Shown here: positions 1 to 9,292 of the stretch, piece by piece
How the letters are laid out: each line of letters begins with the position of its first letter
How positions within the stretch are numbered: position 1 is the stretch's first letter
Source: Aquipseudomonas ullengensis
Lineage (GTDB): Bacteria > Pseudomonadota > Gammaproteobacteria > Pseudomonadales > Pseudomonadaceae
Direction of reading: 5' to 3'
DNA: 64,000 nt
Assembly: GCF_014174475.1 (NCBI RefSeq)
Contig: NZ_JACJUD010000001.1
Coordinates: 744,001-808,000 of the forward strand
Position numbers and translations under genes: made by a program
Notes under the pieces: model-generated
Seen by the model: only the letters and a program-made list of their open reading frames with translations
Told to the model about the DNA's origin: nothing
The model's database searches: none

Positions 1-697
1 CTGGCTTGGCGGCGGGTTTAGCCGCTGGCTTCGCAACGGCCTTGACCGGTGCTTTTGCCGCAGCGGGTTTAGCCGCAGCTGCTGGTTTCTTCGCTGCCGG
101 TTTGGCGACAGGTTTTGCCGCAGCCTTGGCCGGCGCCTTGCTGACACCCGGTTTTGCCGCGGGCTTGGCGGCAACTTTTGCAGCAGGTTTTGCGGCCGGC
201 TTGGCTGCCGTTTTCGCCACAGGTTTTGCTGCAGCTTTGGTCGCCGGTTTAGCGGCGGGTTTGGCCGCTACCTTGGCTGCCGGTGCAGCAGTTGTACGGC
301 TGCTCAGCGCCTTCGAGGCGGCCTCGCGAACCTTGCCGATACCCTGGGCCAGTTTCAGGCTTTCCTGGGCATCGCGCTTTAGCTGCACGATGTAGCTGCG
401 AGTTTCCGCCTGACGGGCTCTGAGTGCGCCGAGCAGGTCTTCCAGTTCAGCGACGGCCGCCTTGGCTTTGTCCTGCGCCTTGACCTTGCCGGCCTTGGCT
501 GCGTCCTGCAGTTTGCTGCGGGTGTTGTGGAGTTTTTCCTGCGCCTTGCCACGCTGCTTTTCCAACTTGGTCAGCAGCCCTTCGGCTTCGACCAGAGCCT
601 GCGAGCAGGCCTCTTCCAAATGTTCGAGCAGGCTGTGGGAAAGTTGCTGAAGCAGATGCAAAGGAGTGCTAACGGACTTCTTGTTGTTGGTCGACAT
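1..697 (-). CDS. algP: AlgP-like histone H1-type DNA-binding protein (3' end cut by window)
   Basis: The start is ATG at 697, preceded by a strong GGAGG ribosome-binding site. The N-terminal part begins MSTNNKKSVSTPLHLLQQL and continues as a charged, probably helical region. From about residue 130 the protein becomes a long lysine-alanine-proline tract built from repeated KPAA and AAKPVA units, running off the left edge. This is the architecture of AlgP, a histone-like protein of the Pseudomonas alginate regulatory locus, and its position next to the FKBP and rsd/algQ genes agrees. The repeat tract is low complexity, so its length probably varies between strains. The C-terminus is not visible. 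Confidence 0.9.
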   Translation of the reverse strand, partial: MSTNNKKSVSTPLHLLQQLSHSLLEHLEEACSQALVEAEGLLTKLEKQRGKAQEKLHNTRSKLQDAAKAGKVKAQDKAKAAVAELEDLLGALRARQAETRSYIVQLKRDAQESLKLAQGIGKVREAASKALSSRTTAAPAAKVAAKPAAKPATKAAAKPVAKTAAKPAAKPAAKVAAKPAAKPGVSKAPAKAAAKPVAKPAAKKPAAAAKPAAAKAPVKAVAKPAAKPAAKP

Positions 698-823
698 GAC
701 GACCTCCTAACGGACGTTGGTGACCCCATACTAGACGCCCGTTTCGGCTGTCGCTAGCAGCAACATTGAGTCGACGCCAGCAACAGGCATAATCGCCGAC
801 GAATCCGTGCGGAGAACCTGTTC

Positions 824-1474
824 ATGTTGCGCTACTCGCTGTTGTTGCTTTGCCTGTTTTCCAGCCTCTCGCCGGCTGCACAGCAACAGGACGATCTGGC
901 CTACAGCATGGGCGCGCGCCTGGGCGAAAGACTGCGTAGCGAAGTGCCGGATCTGCAGCTGGAAGCGTTGCTCGAGGGCCTGCGCCAGGCCTATCGCAAC
1001 GAACCGCTGCGCCTGCCAGCCAAGCAGATGGATCGCCTGCTGGAGGAACACGAAACGCAGCTGAGCCAGCAGAGCGAAGCCCATCGCCGCGAGCAGGCGA
1101 GCCTCGCCGAAGGACGCTTTCTCGCCACGCAAAAATCACAGCCGGGCGTGCATGAACTGGCGGGCGGCGTACTGATCCGCGAGCTGCGTGCCGGGCATGG
1201 AAGAAAGCCATTGGCGAGCAGCCGAGTGCAGGTGAATTACCGAGGCGAACTGGCCGATGGCAGCCTGTTCGATCAGAGCGAGGGGCCGCAATGGTTTCGC
1301 CTGAACGCGCTGATCCCCGGCTGGCAGACCGCCTTGAAAGCGATGCCCGTAGGTGCGAAATGGCGGGTGGTGATTCCAGCGGAGCAGGGCTATGGCCACG
1401 AAGGCGCCGGGGGTTTGATTCCGGCAGATGCACCGCTGGTATTCGAGGTGGAACTGCTGGACGTCACCGACTGA
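824..1474 (+). CDS. FKBP-type peptidyl-prolyl isomerase, exported
   Basis: 216 residues. The first 19 or so form a signal peptide (MLRYSLLLLCLFSSLSPAAQ), so the product is probably periplasmic. Residues about 25-105 look like the helical dimerisation domain of FkpA/FklB/Mip-type proteins (AYSMGARLGERL). The C-terminal half carries the FKBP fold with VQVNYRGELADGSLFDQS, the GWQTALKAMPVGAKW segment and the IPAEQGYG signature. It should catalyse cis-trans isomerisation of prolyl bonds in folding envelope proteins. It is divergent from algP and convergent with rsd. The family is clear; whether it should be called fkpA, fklB or mip is not decidable here. Confidence 0.9.
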   Translation: MLRYSLLLLCLFSSLSPAAQQQDDLAYSMGARLGERLRSEVPDLQLEALLEGLRQAYRNEPLRLPAKQMDRLLEEHETQLSQQSEAHRREQASLAEGRFLATQKSQPGVHELAGGVLIRELRAGHGRKPLASSRVQVNYRGELADGSLFDQSEGPQWFRLNALIPGWQTALKAMPVGAKWRVVIPAEQGYGHEGAGGLIPADAPLVFEVELLDVTD

Positions 1475-1500
1475 GTCGGGCGTCCAGCGGCAGGTGCAGC

Positions 1501-1977
1501 TCAGGCAGTCGGTAGCGCCTGGTGCTTGTGTGCGGTGTGCAGCACTTCGATCAGGCAGTCTTCCAGTTCGAAGCGTTCGTGTAGCAGCTGACCCAGACGT
1601 TTCAGCTCGGCCGTGTGCGAAGCGCTGTCGCGGCAGTCGCCATTGTCGCAACGGTCGTTGAACGCCAGCGCCACTTCGGTAATGGCTTCGATGCGTGGAT
1701 AGATCTGCTTGGCCAAGTCCAGGCCACGCTGATCACCAAAGGTCTTGGCCTCGGCGGTCAGCTGCTCGTAAACCTCGAAATGCCCAGCCGATACATAGTC
1801 GACCAGAATCTCGCAAAAGCGCTGCAGCCCGGCTGCATTGGCCGCCGGCGCCTGTGGCTTGTCACCACTCAGGGCCCCGTAGGCATTCACCAGTTCGTGG
1901 CGCTCCTGAAGCCAGCGATCGATCAGCTGGTTGACCCCTCCCCAACGTTCCTGGGCGTTCTGGCAGCTCTCGAGCAT
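1501..1977 (-). CDS. rsd: Rsd/AlgQ anti-sigma-70 factor
   Basis: 158 residues, ATG at 1977. This is an all-helical protein matching Rsd/Alg[21 protein letters not shown] at the N-terminus, then the [20 protein letters not shown] segment. Rsd binds region 4 of the housekeeping sigma factor and shifts RNA polymerase toward alternative sigma factors; in Pseudomonas the orthologue is called AlgQ and affects alginate and virulence. Its placement between the FKBP gene and the dsbB-like gene is the expected Pseudomonas order. The 286 bp upstream of it hold no gene and should contain its promoter. Confidence 0.95.
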   Translation of the reverse strand: MLESCQNAQERWGGVNQLIDRWLQERHELVNAYGALSGDKPQAPAANAAGLQRFCEILVDYVSAGHFEVYEQLTAEAKTFGDQRGLDLAKQIYPRIEAITEVALAFNDRCDNGDCRDSASHTAELKRLGQLLHERFELEDCLIEVLHTAHKHQALPTA

Positions 1978-2263
1978 GATGTCCTCACTTCCCTACTGGT
2001 ACAGGCGGATAACTCAGCCCCGAGCCGATTTTTTGGCAACTTGGGCCGCCGCGGAAAAATACCCGGCGAAGTGCCGGATTACTGACGAGACGTTGGGCCA
2101 GAGTATGCCTGCACGCCTCGCGCTTCAAGCCACCTTGATCGGGAATTTAGTCGTAGGTGCCATTTCGGCAGTTGGCGCAAATCCATCCTGCGCGGCAATC
2201 CACAGGGCGAGCATCTGGCGTCAGGCGGCGGCGCGAATCGAGTGGGCGAAGTCGACGCTGCGC

Positions 2264-2755
2264 TCAGTGACGGCGCAACAACTGCAGCAGGCTGAACAGG
2301 ATCATGCCGACGAAGGCCAGCAGGCTCCACTCCGGCACGCTCATGCCGAACAGTGTCCAGGTCACGGATGCGCAGCCAGCCGTGCCCTGCCATAACAGGC
2401 CCACGACTTCCGACAAGGACATGCTCGCCAGCATGAAATCCAGGCTCGGAGAGCAGCTACCCAACTGGTCCACCGGGACATTCTGCAACCACACCTGACG
2501 GGCAGCCGTGCCGGCGCCGGCAGCGGCGAACAGCAACGTCAGCAGCGCATAAATGCGCCGCCCAAAACGCTGCGGACCGTGGATCGCAGCGGCCAGGCAG
2601 ACCAGGACGAAAAGGATGACAAACAGGCGCTGGACGATGCACATCGGGCAGGGCTGCAACCCAACCCCATGCTCCAGGTAAAGCGCGCCCGCCATCAGCA
2701 GCAGACCGCCGAAGCCAGCAAGAAGGAACAACCAGCGCGAGGCGGCCAACGCCAT
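2264..2755 (-). CDS. dsbB: DsbB family disulfide bond formation protein (DsbH type)
   Basis: 163 residues with four hydrophobic membrane segments. Two periplasmic cysteine pairs expected for DsbB are visible: C36-P-M-C39 in the first loop and C101/C128 in the second. The protein should reoxidise DsbA and pass electrons to quinone. Pseudomonas encodes two DsbB paralogues; this locus corresponds to the one called DsbH/DsbB2. It is transcribed in the same direction as the hem genes, separated from hemY by about 110 bp. Confidence 0.92.
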   Translation of the reverse strand: MALAASRWLFLLAGFGGLLLMAGALYLEHGVGLQPCPMCIVQRLFVILFVLVCLAAAIHGPQRFGRRIYALLTLLFAAAGAGTAARQVWLQNVPVDQLGSCSPSLDFMLASMSLSEVVGLLWQGTAGCASVTWTLFGMSVPEWSLLAFVGMILFSLLQLLRRH

Positions 2756-2865
2756 GGGAACTCCGAAGCCAGCGAGAGGCGGTTACGCTAGAGCACAGCC
2801 GCGCCAGCTTACAAGGTTGTGTGCGGCACCTCGCCCAGGGCCAGGCACCGCACGTTCGGTGCCAC

Positions 2866-4101
2866 TCAGCCTACCGTTGGCAGCGGCAATTGCGGCAGAT
2901 TCTGGCCGTGCAGGGCGAGGCTTTCCTGCAGCAGCTGGTTGCTCTGCTCCAGCTGCCCCTGGCGGGCCAGCAGGCGGGCCAGTTCGGCACAGGCTTCGGC
3001 ACTGCGGGCAAACTCCAGGCTGAGCTCGAAGTACTCGCGCGCCTTGCCCCACAAACTGTTCTGCAGGCACAAGCGACCCAGGCAGAGCAGCAAAATCGGG
3101 TCCTGAGGATGCAGCTTGAGCAGGGCTTCGGCGGTCTGCAGCTGACGCGCCGGATCGCTGCCACGCAGCAGGCCGTAGACGTGCACCAGCTGGCTGTCGT
3201 AGCTCTGCTTGAGCGCCTTGCGCAGCACGCCCTCGGCCTCTTGCTCGGCGCCTAGCAGGCGCAACTGCGCCGCGTAGGCGGCGAGCAACTCGGGCTCGGC
3301 CCGTTGCGCCGACGAGAGTTGTTGCCAGGCCGCGGTCAGTGGCTGCAGGGCAGTCTCACCGCGAGTCAGGCCATCCTCACCCGCGGCCCGCAAACGCGCA
3401 CGCCAGACCTCGCGCTCCAGGTTGGCCAGTTCTTGCGCGTCCAGTACCTTGCCCTTGCGCAGCTCCGGCAGCAGGTCGAGCAGAGCCGCCCAGTCGCCCT
3501 GGCTCAGTAGCAGGCGCTGCAACTGACGCAGAACCTGGCGATGCTGCGGATGACGCGCACGCATCGCCTGCAGGGTTTCCTGGGCGGCAGCGTAGTCGCC
3601 ACGGGCCTGCTGCAATTCGGCATGGGTCAGGGCGATGGCCAGTTCCGCATGCGGCTGGCGTTGCAACGCCTGTTCGAGGAAGCCATCGCTCTGCTCGATA
3701 TGGCCCAGCTTGTTGGCCGCACGGGCGGCGCCCAACAGGTACACCAGCGGTTGCCGCTCGCCCTGAGCGGCACGTTCGAGGTGGCGCACGGCACGCTCCC
3801 AACGGCCCTCGGCCAGGTCCAGCAGGCCCTTGTCGGCGAACAGCTGGGCGCGACGGCCGTGGTTATGCCGTGACCAGGGATTGACCAGGCGCCCGGAGAC
3901 CCGCAGCAGGCGCCACAGCCAGCGCACGCCCCACACCAGCAGCCAGAGCACGCCAATCAGCAGCAGGAATACCCACAGGCTGGACTCGTAACGGAAGGTC
4001 TTCCAGGCAATCAGCACATAGCCACTGTGCTCGGCGATGGCCAAGCCCAGCAGGGTGGCCGCCGATACCACCAGGAGCAGCAGGAGAATGGTGCGGATCA
4101 T
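2866..4101 (-). CDS. hemY: HemY haem biosynthesis-associated TPR membrane protein
   Basis: 411 residues. Two N-terminal membrane helices (about residues 1-25 and 40-60) are followed by a long helical region of tetratricopeptide-like repeats. This matches the gammaproteobacterial HemY family, named for its operon and implicated in late porphyrin metabolism; it is not the Gram-positive HemY oxidase. ATG at 4101 overlaps the hemX stop in an ATGA, so translation is probably coupled. It is the last gene of the hemC-hemD-hemX-hemY run. Confidence 0.93.
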   Translation of the reverse strand: MIRTILLLLLVVSAATLLGLAIAEHSGYVLIAWKTFRYESSLWVFLLLIGVLWLLVWGVRWLWRLLRVSGRLVNPWSRHNHGRRAQLFADKGLLDLAEGRWERAVRHLERAAQGERQPLVYLLGAARAANKLGHIEQSDGFLEQALQRQPHAELAIALTHAELQQARGDYAAAQETLQAMRARHPQHRQVLRQLQRLLLSQGDWAALLDLLPELRKGKVLDAQELANLEREVWRARLRAAGEDGLTRGETALQPLTAAWQQLSSAQRAEPELLAAYAAQLRLLGAEQEAEGVLRKALKQSYDSQLVHVYGLLRGSDPARQLQTAEALLKLHPQDPILLLCLGRLCLQNSLWGKAREYFELSLEFARSAEACAELARLLARQGQLEQSNQLLQESLALHGQNLPQLPLPTVG

Positions 4102-5219
4102 TGCCCGCCCTCCTCGACTGCCGGCGCGCTGGCCTCGGGCATCAGGTCGGCCGCTTCACGCTGCTTGAGATAGGCCTGCAAGGCATTCAGCGCTTCATCC
4201 AGCTTCGGTGGCTCGGTCACCACCGACTGCTGGCTCAGCTCGCCAATGCGCTGCTGCAAGGCCATCACGGCCTGGTTGTCACGGTCGAAGTAACGGTCGA
4301 GCACCTCGCGCGCGGACGCCAGGGCCTGGCGATACACCTCCGGCTGCCCATTCAACGCGCCCCACTGCGCCTGCTCCAACGCCAGCGCGAGGGTCAGGCG
4401 CACCTGCGCCAGGCTCTGCCCGGCCAATTGCGGACGGACATCCTGATCGGCATGCAGATCCACGCGGATATAGCGCGACAGCTCGGCCCACAGATCATCC
4501 CAACGGCTGCTGTCACTGGCATTCACCGCGCTCGGTGCCTGCGGCGGCAGGATGTATTCGGGCGCCAGCATCTGCAGCTCGGCGACCTGCGCACGCAGCG
4601 CCGCCAGTTGCAGGAACAAGCCGCTGCGATCGACCTGCGGCAGGCTGCGCAGCGCTTCCAGAACCTTGATCAGCTCACCGCGTGCGGCAAACGCCTGGGG
4701 ATCTTCCTGGGCGCGCAGGATGTCATCGGCGCCCTGCACCAGGGCGGTGGCACTGGATACATCCTGCAGCGCGGTGAGGCGCAGCATGGCCAGGCGCATC
4801 AGGTGTTCAGCCTCGGCCAGGCGCCAATCTTCGCGACTCTTGCCCAGCACCTCGGAAAGCGTCTTGGCCAGTCGCTGCTGGTCGCCCTGCAGAGTCACCA
4901 AAAGATCACGCTGGGTAGCGATTGCAGCGGCGGTGGGTATACCGCTCAGGCGCTGCTCGACGCGCTGTTCACTTGCCTGCAATTGCTGTTGCGCGGCCGC
5001 CCCGGCTTCGTTGAATTGCGCCAGCAAGCGCGCGCTCTGCGTCTGCTGCTGGTACAGCTGCCAGCTGCTCCAGCCGGCGGCGCCCAGCGCTGCGATGGCA
5101 ACCAGCAGGGCCAATCCTGCAAGGCCGCGGCCCTTGGCGGGAGCAGCCGGGGTGATGGTTTTCGCCTCGGCATCGGGTTGCGAGGGCGATGTGATGATCT
5201 GCGGGGCTGTTTCGCTCAC
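4098..5219 (-). CDS. hemX: HemX, uroporphyrinogen-III C-methyltransferase-like membrane protein
   Basis: 373 residues from a GTG start at 5219, which has AAGGA seven bases upstream. The open frame continues upstream, but that part overlaps hemD and lacks its own initiation signals. The protein begins with a polar stretch, has one membrane helix (GLAGLALLVAIAALGAAGW, about residues 32-50), then an alanine/glutamine-rich coiled-coil and a helical periplasmic domain. This is the HemX layout. Despite the historical name the sequence has no methyltransferase motif. Its stop overlaps the hemY start. Confidence 0.92.
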   Translation of the reverse strand: MSETAPQIITSPSQPDAEAKTITPAAPAKGRGLAGLALLVAIAALGAAGWSSWQLYQQQTQSARLLAQFNEAGAAAQQQLQASEQRVEQRLSGIPTAAAIATQRDLLVTLQGDQQRLAKTLSEVLGKSREDWRLAEAEHLMRLAMLRLTALQDVSSATALVQGADDILRAQEDPQAFAARGELIKVLEALRSLPQVDRSGLFLQLAALRAQVAELQMLAPEYILPPQAPSAVNASDSSRWDDLWAELSRYIRVDLHADQDVRPQLAGQSLAQVRLTLALALEQAQWGALNGQPEVYRQALASAREVLDRYFDRDNQAVMALQQRIGELSQQSVVTEPPKLDEALNALQAYLKQREAADLMPEASAPAVEEGGQ

Positions 5220-5235
5220 GTGTCCTTCCTTTGCA

Positions 5236-6018
5236 TCAGAGAGTCGGCGCCGGGCTTGCGCGCAGGGCCGCCAGAACAGCCGCAGCACTCGCGCCGCGAC
5301 AATCGATAACCTGCAGGGCGCCGGCGGCGCGGGCCAATTCGGCGACCCGCGGGCTGGGTACCAGCAAGGGTAGCCGAGCCAGCTCCGGCCAGGCTGCGCC
5401 AGCCAGCCGGCACAGATGCTCAAGGCCCTGTGCACTGCTGACCAGCACGGCATTCAGTCGTTCCCCCCGCACGCGCTGCAGCAACGTATCGGCAGGGTAG
5501 TCAGGCAACACACGACGGTACAGTTCCAGGTAGTCCACCTGGGCACCACGCGCGCGCAGCGTCTCGGCCAGCAGCTCGCGGCCGCCCTGCCCGCGCAGGA
5601 TCAGTACCCGTGGATTGGCCACTGCAAGCGCCTGCTGCAAGGCGGGCAGACCCAGCAGTGCCTCGCTGTCATCACCCTCGGCCGGAAAGCTGACGCGCTG
5701 GCCATGGGGCGCCAGGTACTCGTCGAGCACCAGGGCAGTGCCGGCGCCCACACTGAACCAACACGGGCCACTCGGCGGCTGCGGCCAGTCGCGCTGGAGC
5801 AGGGCCAGCCCCAGGCGCGCCGCTGGTTTGCTGACCGTGATCAGCGCGCAGTAACGTGGCAGATCAAGGATCGTGCTGCGCTGCTGCGGCGTCTGCGCCA
5901 GGGCTTCGGTTTCCAGCAGTGGCAGGCTGTTGCTGAACACCCCGGCGTCGCTCAGGGTCGCCGCCAGGGCCGCATTTTCGGCAGCCGGGCGCGTCAGCAG
6001 CAGACGCCAGCCGATCAC
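5236..6018 (-). CDS. hemD: Uroporphyrinogen-III synthase
   Basis: 260 residues, GTG start at 6018. It converts hydroxymethylbilane into uroporphyrinogen III with inversion of ring D. HemD proteins are poorly conserved, but [20 protein letters not shown] at the start, the central [32 protein letters not shown] region (shown in part) and [12 protein letters not shown] are typical. It lies directly after hemC with a 4-base overlap (GTGA) and 16 bp before hemX, which supports a single haem operon. Confidence 0.93.
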   Translation of the reverse strand: MIGWRLLLTRPAAENAALAATLSDAGVFSNSLPLLETEALAQTPQQRSTILDLPRYCALITVSKPAARLGLALLQRDWPQPPSGPCWFSVGAGTALVLDEYLAPHGQRVSFPAEGDDSEALLGLPALQQALAVANPRVLILRGQGGRELLAETLRARGAQVDYLELYRRVLPDYPADTLLQRVRGERLNAVLVSSAQGLEHLCRLAGAAWPELARLPLLVPSPRVAELARAAGALQVIDCRGASAAAVLAALRASPAPTL

Positions 6019-6953
6019 TCCGGATCGGCCTCGCCATACACCGCTTTGAGAATGGCCGCCGCGCCTTGCGCCAACAGTTGTTCGGCGACCTGTACGCCAA
6101 GCGCTTCGGCGCTCTCGACCGGCGCACGGCCTTCGGCGCGCAGCAACTGGCCTCCGTCAGGCTGGCCGACCAGGCCACGCAACCAGAGTTGCTCGCCCTC
6201 AAGCAGCGCGTAACAGGCGATCGGCACCTGGCAGCCACCATTGAGGTGTTTGTTCAGCGCGCGCTCGGCAGTGACGCGCAAGGCGGTGTCGCGATGGTGC
6301 AGCGGCGCCAGCAAGGCATGGATGGCGCTGTCGGCGCTACGGCACTCGATGCCCACTGCGCCCTGGCCACCAGCCGGCAGGCTGTGCTCGACGCTGATCG
6401 AAGAACGGATACGGTCTTCGAAGCCGAGGCGAATCAGCCCGGCGGCGGCCAGGATGATGGCGTCGTAGTCACCGGCATCCAGCTTGGCCAATCGCGTGTT
6501 GACGTTGCCGCGCAGGAACTGGATTTTCAGGTCCGGGCGCCGCGCCAGCAGCTGGGCCTGGCGGCGCAGGCTGGACGTGCCAACCACGCTGCCGGGCGGC
6601 AGATCATCGAGGCTGGCGAAGGTGTTGGAGACAAAAGCATCGCGCGGGTCTTCGCGCTCGCAGATACAGAACAGCCCCAGGCCTTCGGGGAAGTCCATCG
6701 GCACATCCTTCATCGAATGTACGGCGATGTCGGCCTCGTTCTCCAGCAGGGCGGTTTCCAGTTCTTTGACGAACAGGCCTTTGCCGCCGATTTTCGCCAG
6801 CGGCGCATCGAGCAGCTTGTCGCCACGGCTGACCATCGGCACCAGGCTGACGAGCAAACCAGGATGGGCCTCTTCCAAGCGGGCCTTGACGTATTCGGCC
6901 TGCCACAGGGCCAGGGCGCTTTTGCGGGTGGCGATGCGAATTTCGCGGGACAT
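6015..6953 (-). CDS. hemC: Porphobilinogen deaminase (hydroxymethylbilane synthase)
   Basis: 312 residues from ATG at 6953, where [20 protein letters not shown] begins; upstream in-frame codons lack family similarity. It polymerises four porphobilinogens into hydroxymethylbilane. The dipyrromethane cofactor cysteine is C241 in [12 protein letters not shown], and the substrate-binding arginines of the [12 protein letters not shown] segment are present. First gene of hemCDXY. Its upstream region is occupied by a palindromic repeat element (7055-7252) that fills the gap to algR. Confidence 0.97.
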   Translation of the reverse strand: MSREIRIATRKSALALWQAEYVKARLEEAHPGLLVSLVPMVSRGDKLLDAPLAKIGGKGLFVKELETALLENEADIAVHSMKDVPMDFPEGLGLFCICEREDPRDAFVSNTFASLDDLPPGSVVGTSSLRRQAQLLARRPDLKIQFLRGNVNTRLAKLDAGDYDAIILAAAGLIRLGFEDRIRSSISVEHSLPAGGQGAVGIECRSADSAIHALLAPLHHRDTALRVTAERALNKHLNGGCQVPIACYALLEGEQLWLRGLVGQPDGGQLLRAEGRAPVESAEALGVQVAEQLLAQGAAAILKAVYGEADPE

Positions 6954-7054
6954 GATCACTTCCGGAAACAGAACTGCCGGGAATGATAACAGGCCAGAAG
7001 GCCTTGGGTCGGTGCAGGATTGACGCGCCCCGGAGTCGGGGTAGCGACGAATCA

Positions 7055-7252
7055 GAACCTGTTTACGACCGTCTGAATTAGAGCCAGACAAGGCGCTACG
7101 ATCAACGGGAGTAACAGCCGTAAGGCTGGCCCGCAGGGTGAGCGCTAGCGAATCAAACGGCCGAGGAAGCGCAGTTTACGAGTTGTAAATGAGCATTCCG
7201 AGGCCGCTTTTAACGAAGGCTGGCCGACAGTCAGGAGGTCGTAAATAGGTTC
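7055..7252. repeat. MITE-like palindromic repeat, copy 1 (198 bp)
   Basis: The ends are inverted repeats: GAACCTGTTTACGACC at 7055-7070 and the reverse complement of GAACCTATTTACGACC at 7237-7252 (15 of 16 match), with weaker pairing continuing inward. The middle contains a core also seen at 13496-13634, including AGCGCAGTTTAC and GTAAATGAGCATTCCGAGG, plus an extra block of about 60 bp shared with 59586-59759. It has no coding capacity. The right end overlaps the algR stop codon (7251-7253). It is interpreted as a non-autonomous mobile element or a structured 3' repeat. Confidence 0.75.
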
Positions 7253-7997
7253 AGAGGTTGTGCATCAGCTTACGCACACCGGCCACATGACGCCGGCTGA
7301 CGGTCAGCGCTTCACCGCCCATGCCCTTGAGGAACAGCTGGAAATGCCCGAGCGGCGTGCGCTGCAAGCGTTCGATGCGCTCGCGGGCGACCAGCGCGTT
7401 GCGGTGGATACGCACGAAGCGATCACCAAACTCGTCCTCCAGCGCCTTCAACGGTTCGTCGAGCAGCACCTCACCGCCCTCGTGGCGCAGCGTCACGTAC
7501 TTGTGATCGGCGATGAAGAAGATCACCTGTTCCAGCGGAATCAGCTCGATGCCTTTGCGCGTGCGCGCACTGATATGGCTGCGCGGGCCGACACTGCTGC
7601 CTGGCGCCGGGCGAGTCAAAGCGGCCAGCTGTACGCGGTTGGGCCGCTCGGCCTTCTTCAGCGCCTCGACCAGGGATTCCGGGCGCACCGGTTTGACCAG
7701 GTAGCCAACCGCACTGACCTGGAACGCCTCGAGGGCGAACTCGTCATGGGCGGTGCAGAAGATCACCGCCGGCGGTGCTTCGCGCTCGCACAGTTTGGCC
7801 GCGACCTGCAGGCCATCGAGGCCGGGCATGCGGATGTCCAGCAGCACCACGTCGGGGCGCAGGCTTTCGATCAAGGCCAGGGCCTCTTCACCATTACTGG
7901 CCGCGGGCTCGAGGACACGATAACCCTCGAGTTCGCCAACCAATCGGCTCAGGCGCTCGCGGGCAAGGGGTTCGTCATCGACGATCAGCACATTCAT
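7251..7997 (-). CDS. algR: AlgR, LytTR-type response regulator
   Basis: 248 residues from ATG at 7997 (MNVLIVDDEPLARERLSRLV); the extra upstream in-frame residues belong to the algZ end. Residues 1-120 form a receiver domain with phosphoacceptor D54 in VVLLDIRMPG. The C-terminal 100 residues form a LytTR DNA-binding domain (IFFIADHKYVTLRHEGGE, FVRIHRNALVARERIERL). AlgR controls alginate, type IV pili and virulence genes with the sensor AlgZ (FimS). The start overlaps the algZ stop in an ATGA. The stop codon touches a repeat element. Confidence 0.97.
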   Translation of the reverse strand: MNVLIVDDEPLARERLSRLVGELEGYRVLEPAASNGEEALALIESLRPDVVLLDIRMPGLDGLQVAAKLCEREAPPAVIFCTAHDEFALEAFQVSAVGYLVKPVRPESLVEALKKAERPNRVQLAALTRPAPGSSVGPRSHISARTRKGIELIPLEQVIFFIADHKYVTLRHEGGEVLLDEPLKALEDEFGDRFVRIHRNALVARERIERLQRTPLGHFQLFLKGMGGEALTVSRRHVAGVRKLMHNL

Positions 7998-9076
7998 ATT
8001 GCTCTGGCTTCCTGCGTGAGTCTCGCACAAGGATAGCGTAGACAGGTGAAGTGGCGCCCGTCACGGCGATCCACGCTGAGACTAGCTCGCGGCCCAAAAA
8101 GTGCCGCTAGACGTGCGTCTATGTTCACCAATGCCTGATGGGTACCGCGCGACGGCTGCTGCTCGGCACCCGCCTCATAGGGGTTGCTCACACAGAGCTG
8201 GAACACCCCGTCTGCATACTGCGCCTCGACCCGCACCAGCCCCCCTTCAATACGCGGCTGGATGCCATAGATCAGGGCGTTCTCCAGCAGCGGCTGCAAA
8301 GTCAGTTGCGGAATCGGCAAATCATCCGGTACTTCGTCCACCTGCCAATCCAACTGTAGTCGCTCGCCGAGACGATATTGCTCAATCGATAGATATCGTT
8401 TGGCCAATGCCAGTTCCTCGCTCCAGGGCACCAGGGTGCCGGGCTTGGCCAGGCTGGCGCGGAACAAATCGGAAAGGTCGAGCACGGCCATCTCGGCCTT
8501 CTGCGGATCGACCACCACCAGACTGGCGATGCTGTTCAGGCTGTTGAACAGGAAATGCGGGCGAATCCGCGCCTGCAGCGATTCGATGCGTGCCCTGAGC
8601 TCCGCCTGCTGCTGGCGGCGCGACTCGCTCTGCAGGTAGAAATAACGCAGCAACAAGGCTGACATGATCAGGCTGATCAGCGCATGGCGCAGGTACAGGT
8701 TGACCTCGCCATCGCGCGGCAACGGCCCGCCCAGGTCGTAATAATCGGCAACCACGGTGCAGCCCAGGGTCAGGCCCACCACCAGCGCGCAGCACAGGCT
8801 GCCGGCCAGCGCCGCACGCAGACGTGCCAGCAGCGGGCGCAGACGGCAGAGCACGGCAGCGGAAAGCAGCACGATCCACTGCACGAACAACGAGGTCAGC
8901 GCCAGGCGCACCCAGTTGAACCCAGGCTGCATGGGCTCGGCCAGCACCAGCACCAGCACCAGCAACTCGGCCAGCAGCACCATGCTCAGCAGCGCCTCCG
9001 GCAGGCACAGTTCCGGCAGGAAGAAATCTTCGCTGGGGGCCAGCAGGCGCCCTTTGTTGAACCATTCGATACGCAT
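7994..9076 (-). CDS. algZ: AlgZ/FimS sensor histidine kinase
   Basis: 360 residues from ATG at 9076, with AGGAAA upstream. The open frame continues far upstream, but only as a shadow of argH. The N-terminal half has several membrane helices. H174 in RPHFLFNSLNSI marks the LytS/His_kinase-type phosphoacceptor, and LQPLLENALIYGI is the atypical N-box; the C-terminal ATPase part is short, as in known AlgZ proteins. Partner of AlgR, with which it overlaps. Divergent from argH. Confidence 0.95.
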   Translation of the reverse strand: MRIEWFNKGRLLAPSEDFFLPELCLPEALLSMVLLAELLVLVLVLAEPMQPGFNWVRLALTSLFVQWIVLLSAAVLCRLRPLLARLRAALAGSLCCALVVGLTLGCTVVADYYDLGGPLPRDGEVNLYLRHALISLIMSALLLRYFYLQSESRRQQQAELRARIESLQARIRPHFLFNSLNSIASLVVVDPQKAEMAVLDLSDLFRASLAKPGTLVPWSEELALAKRYLSIEQYRLGERLQLDWQVDEVPDDLPIPQLTLQPLLENALIYGIQPRIEGGLVRVEAQYADGVFQLCVSNPYEAGAEQQPSRGTHQALVNIDARLAALFGPRASLSVDRRDGRHFTCLRYPCARLTQEARAI

Positions 9077-9292
9077 CCGGACAGTTTCCTTGTGCGCCCT
9101 GCAACCAGCAAGCCAGAGCGCTCCATTCGGGCGAAAAGCACCGCAAAAGGGTCGTCTGAACAGTAAAAGTGTGAGCCTTGCGACAATTTGCCGTCGGCCA
9201 TAGTGGTGGCCGGTTTTACTGGCAACGCTGTTATTATCGGCACACTTTGTCCGTTTCGCAGGCGCGCGCCTGCCTTTCCCGCGAGTTCTGCC

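Noticed and set aside
6..395. Plus-strand alanine/glycine-rich frame at the left end
   Set aside because: It is the reverse complement of the AlgP repeat tract.
5220..5453. N-terminal extension of HemX
   Set aside because: It overlaps hemD and is not similar to HemX proteins; GTG at 5219 has a proper AAGGA.
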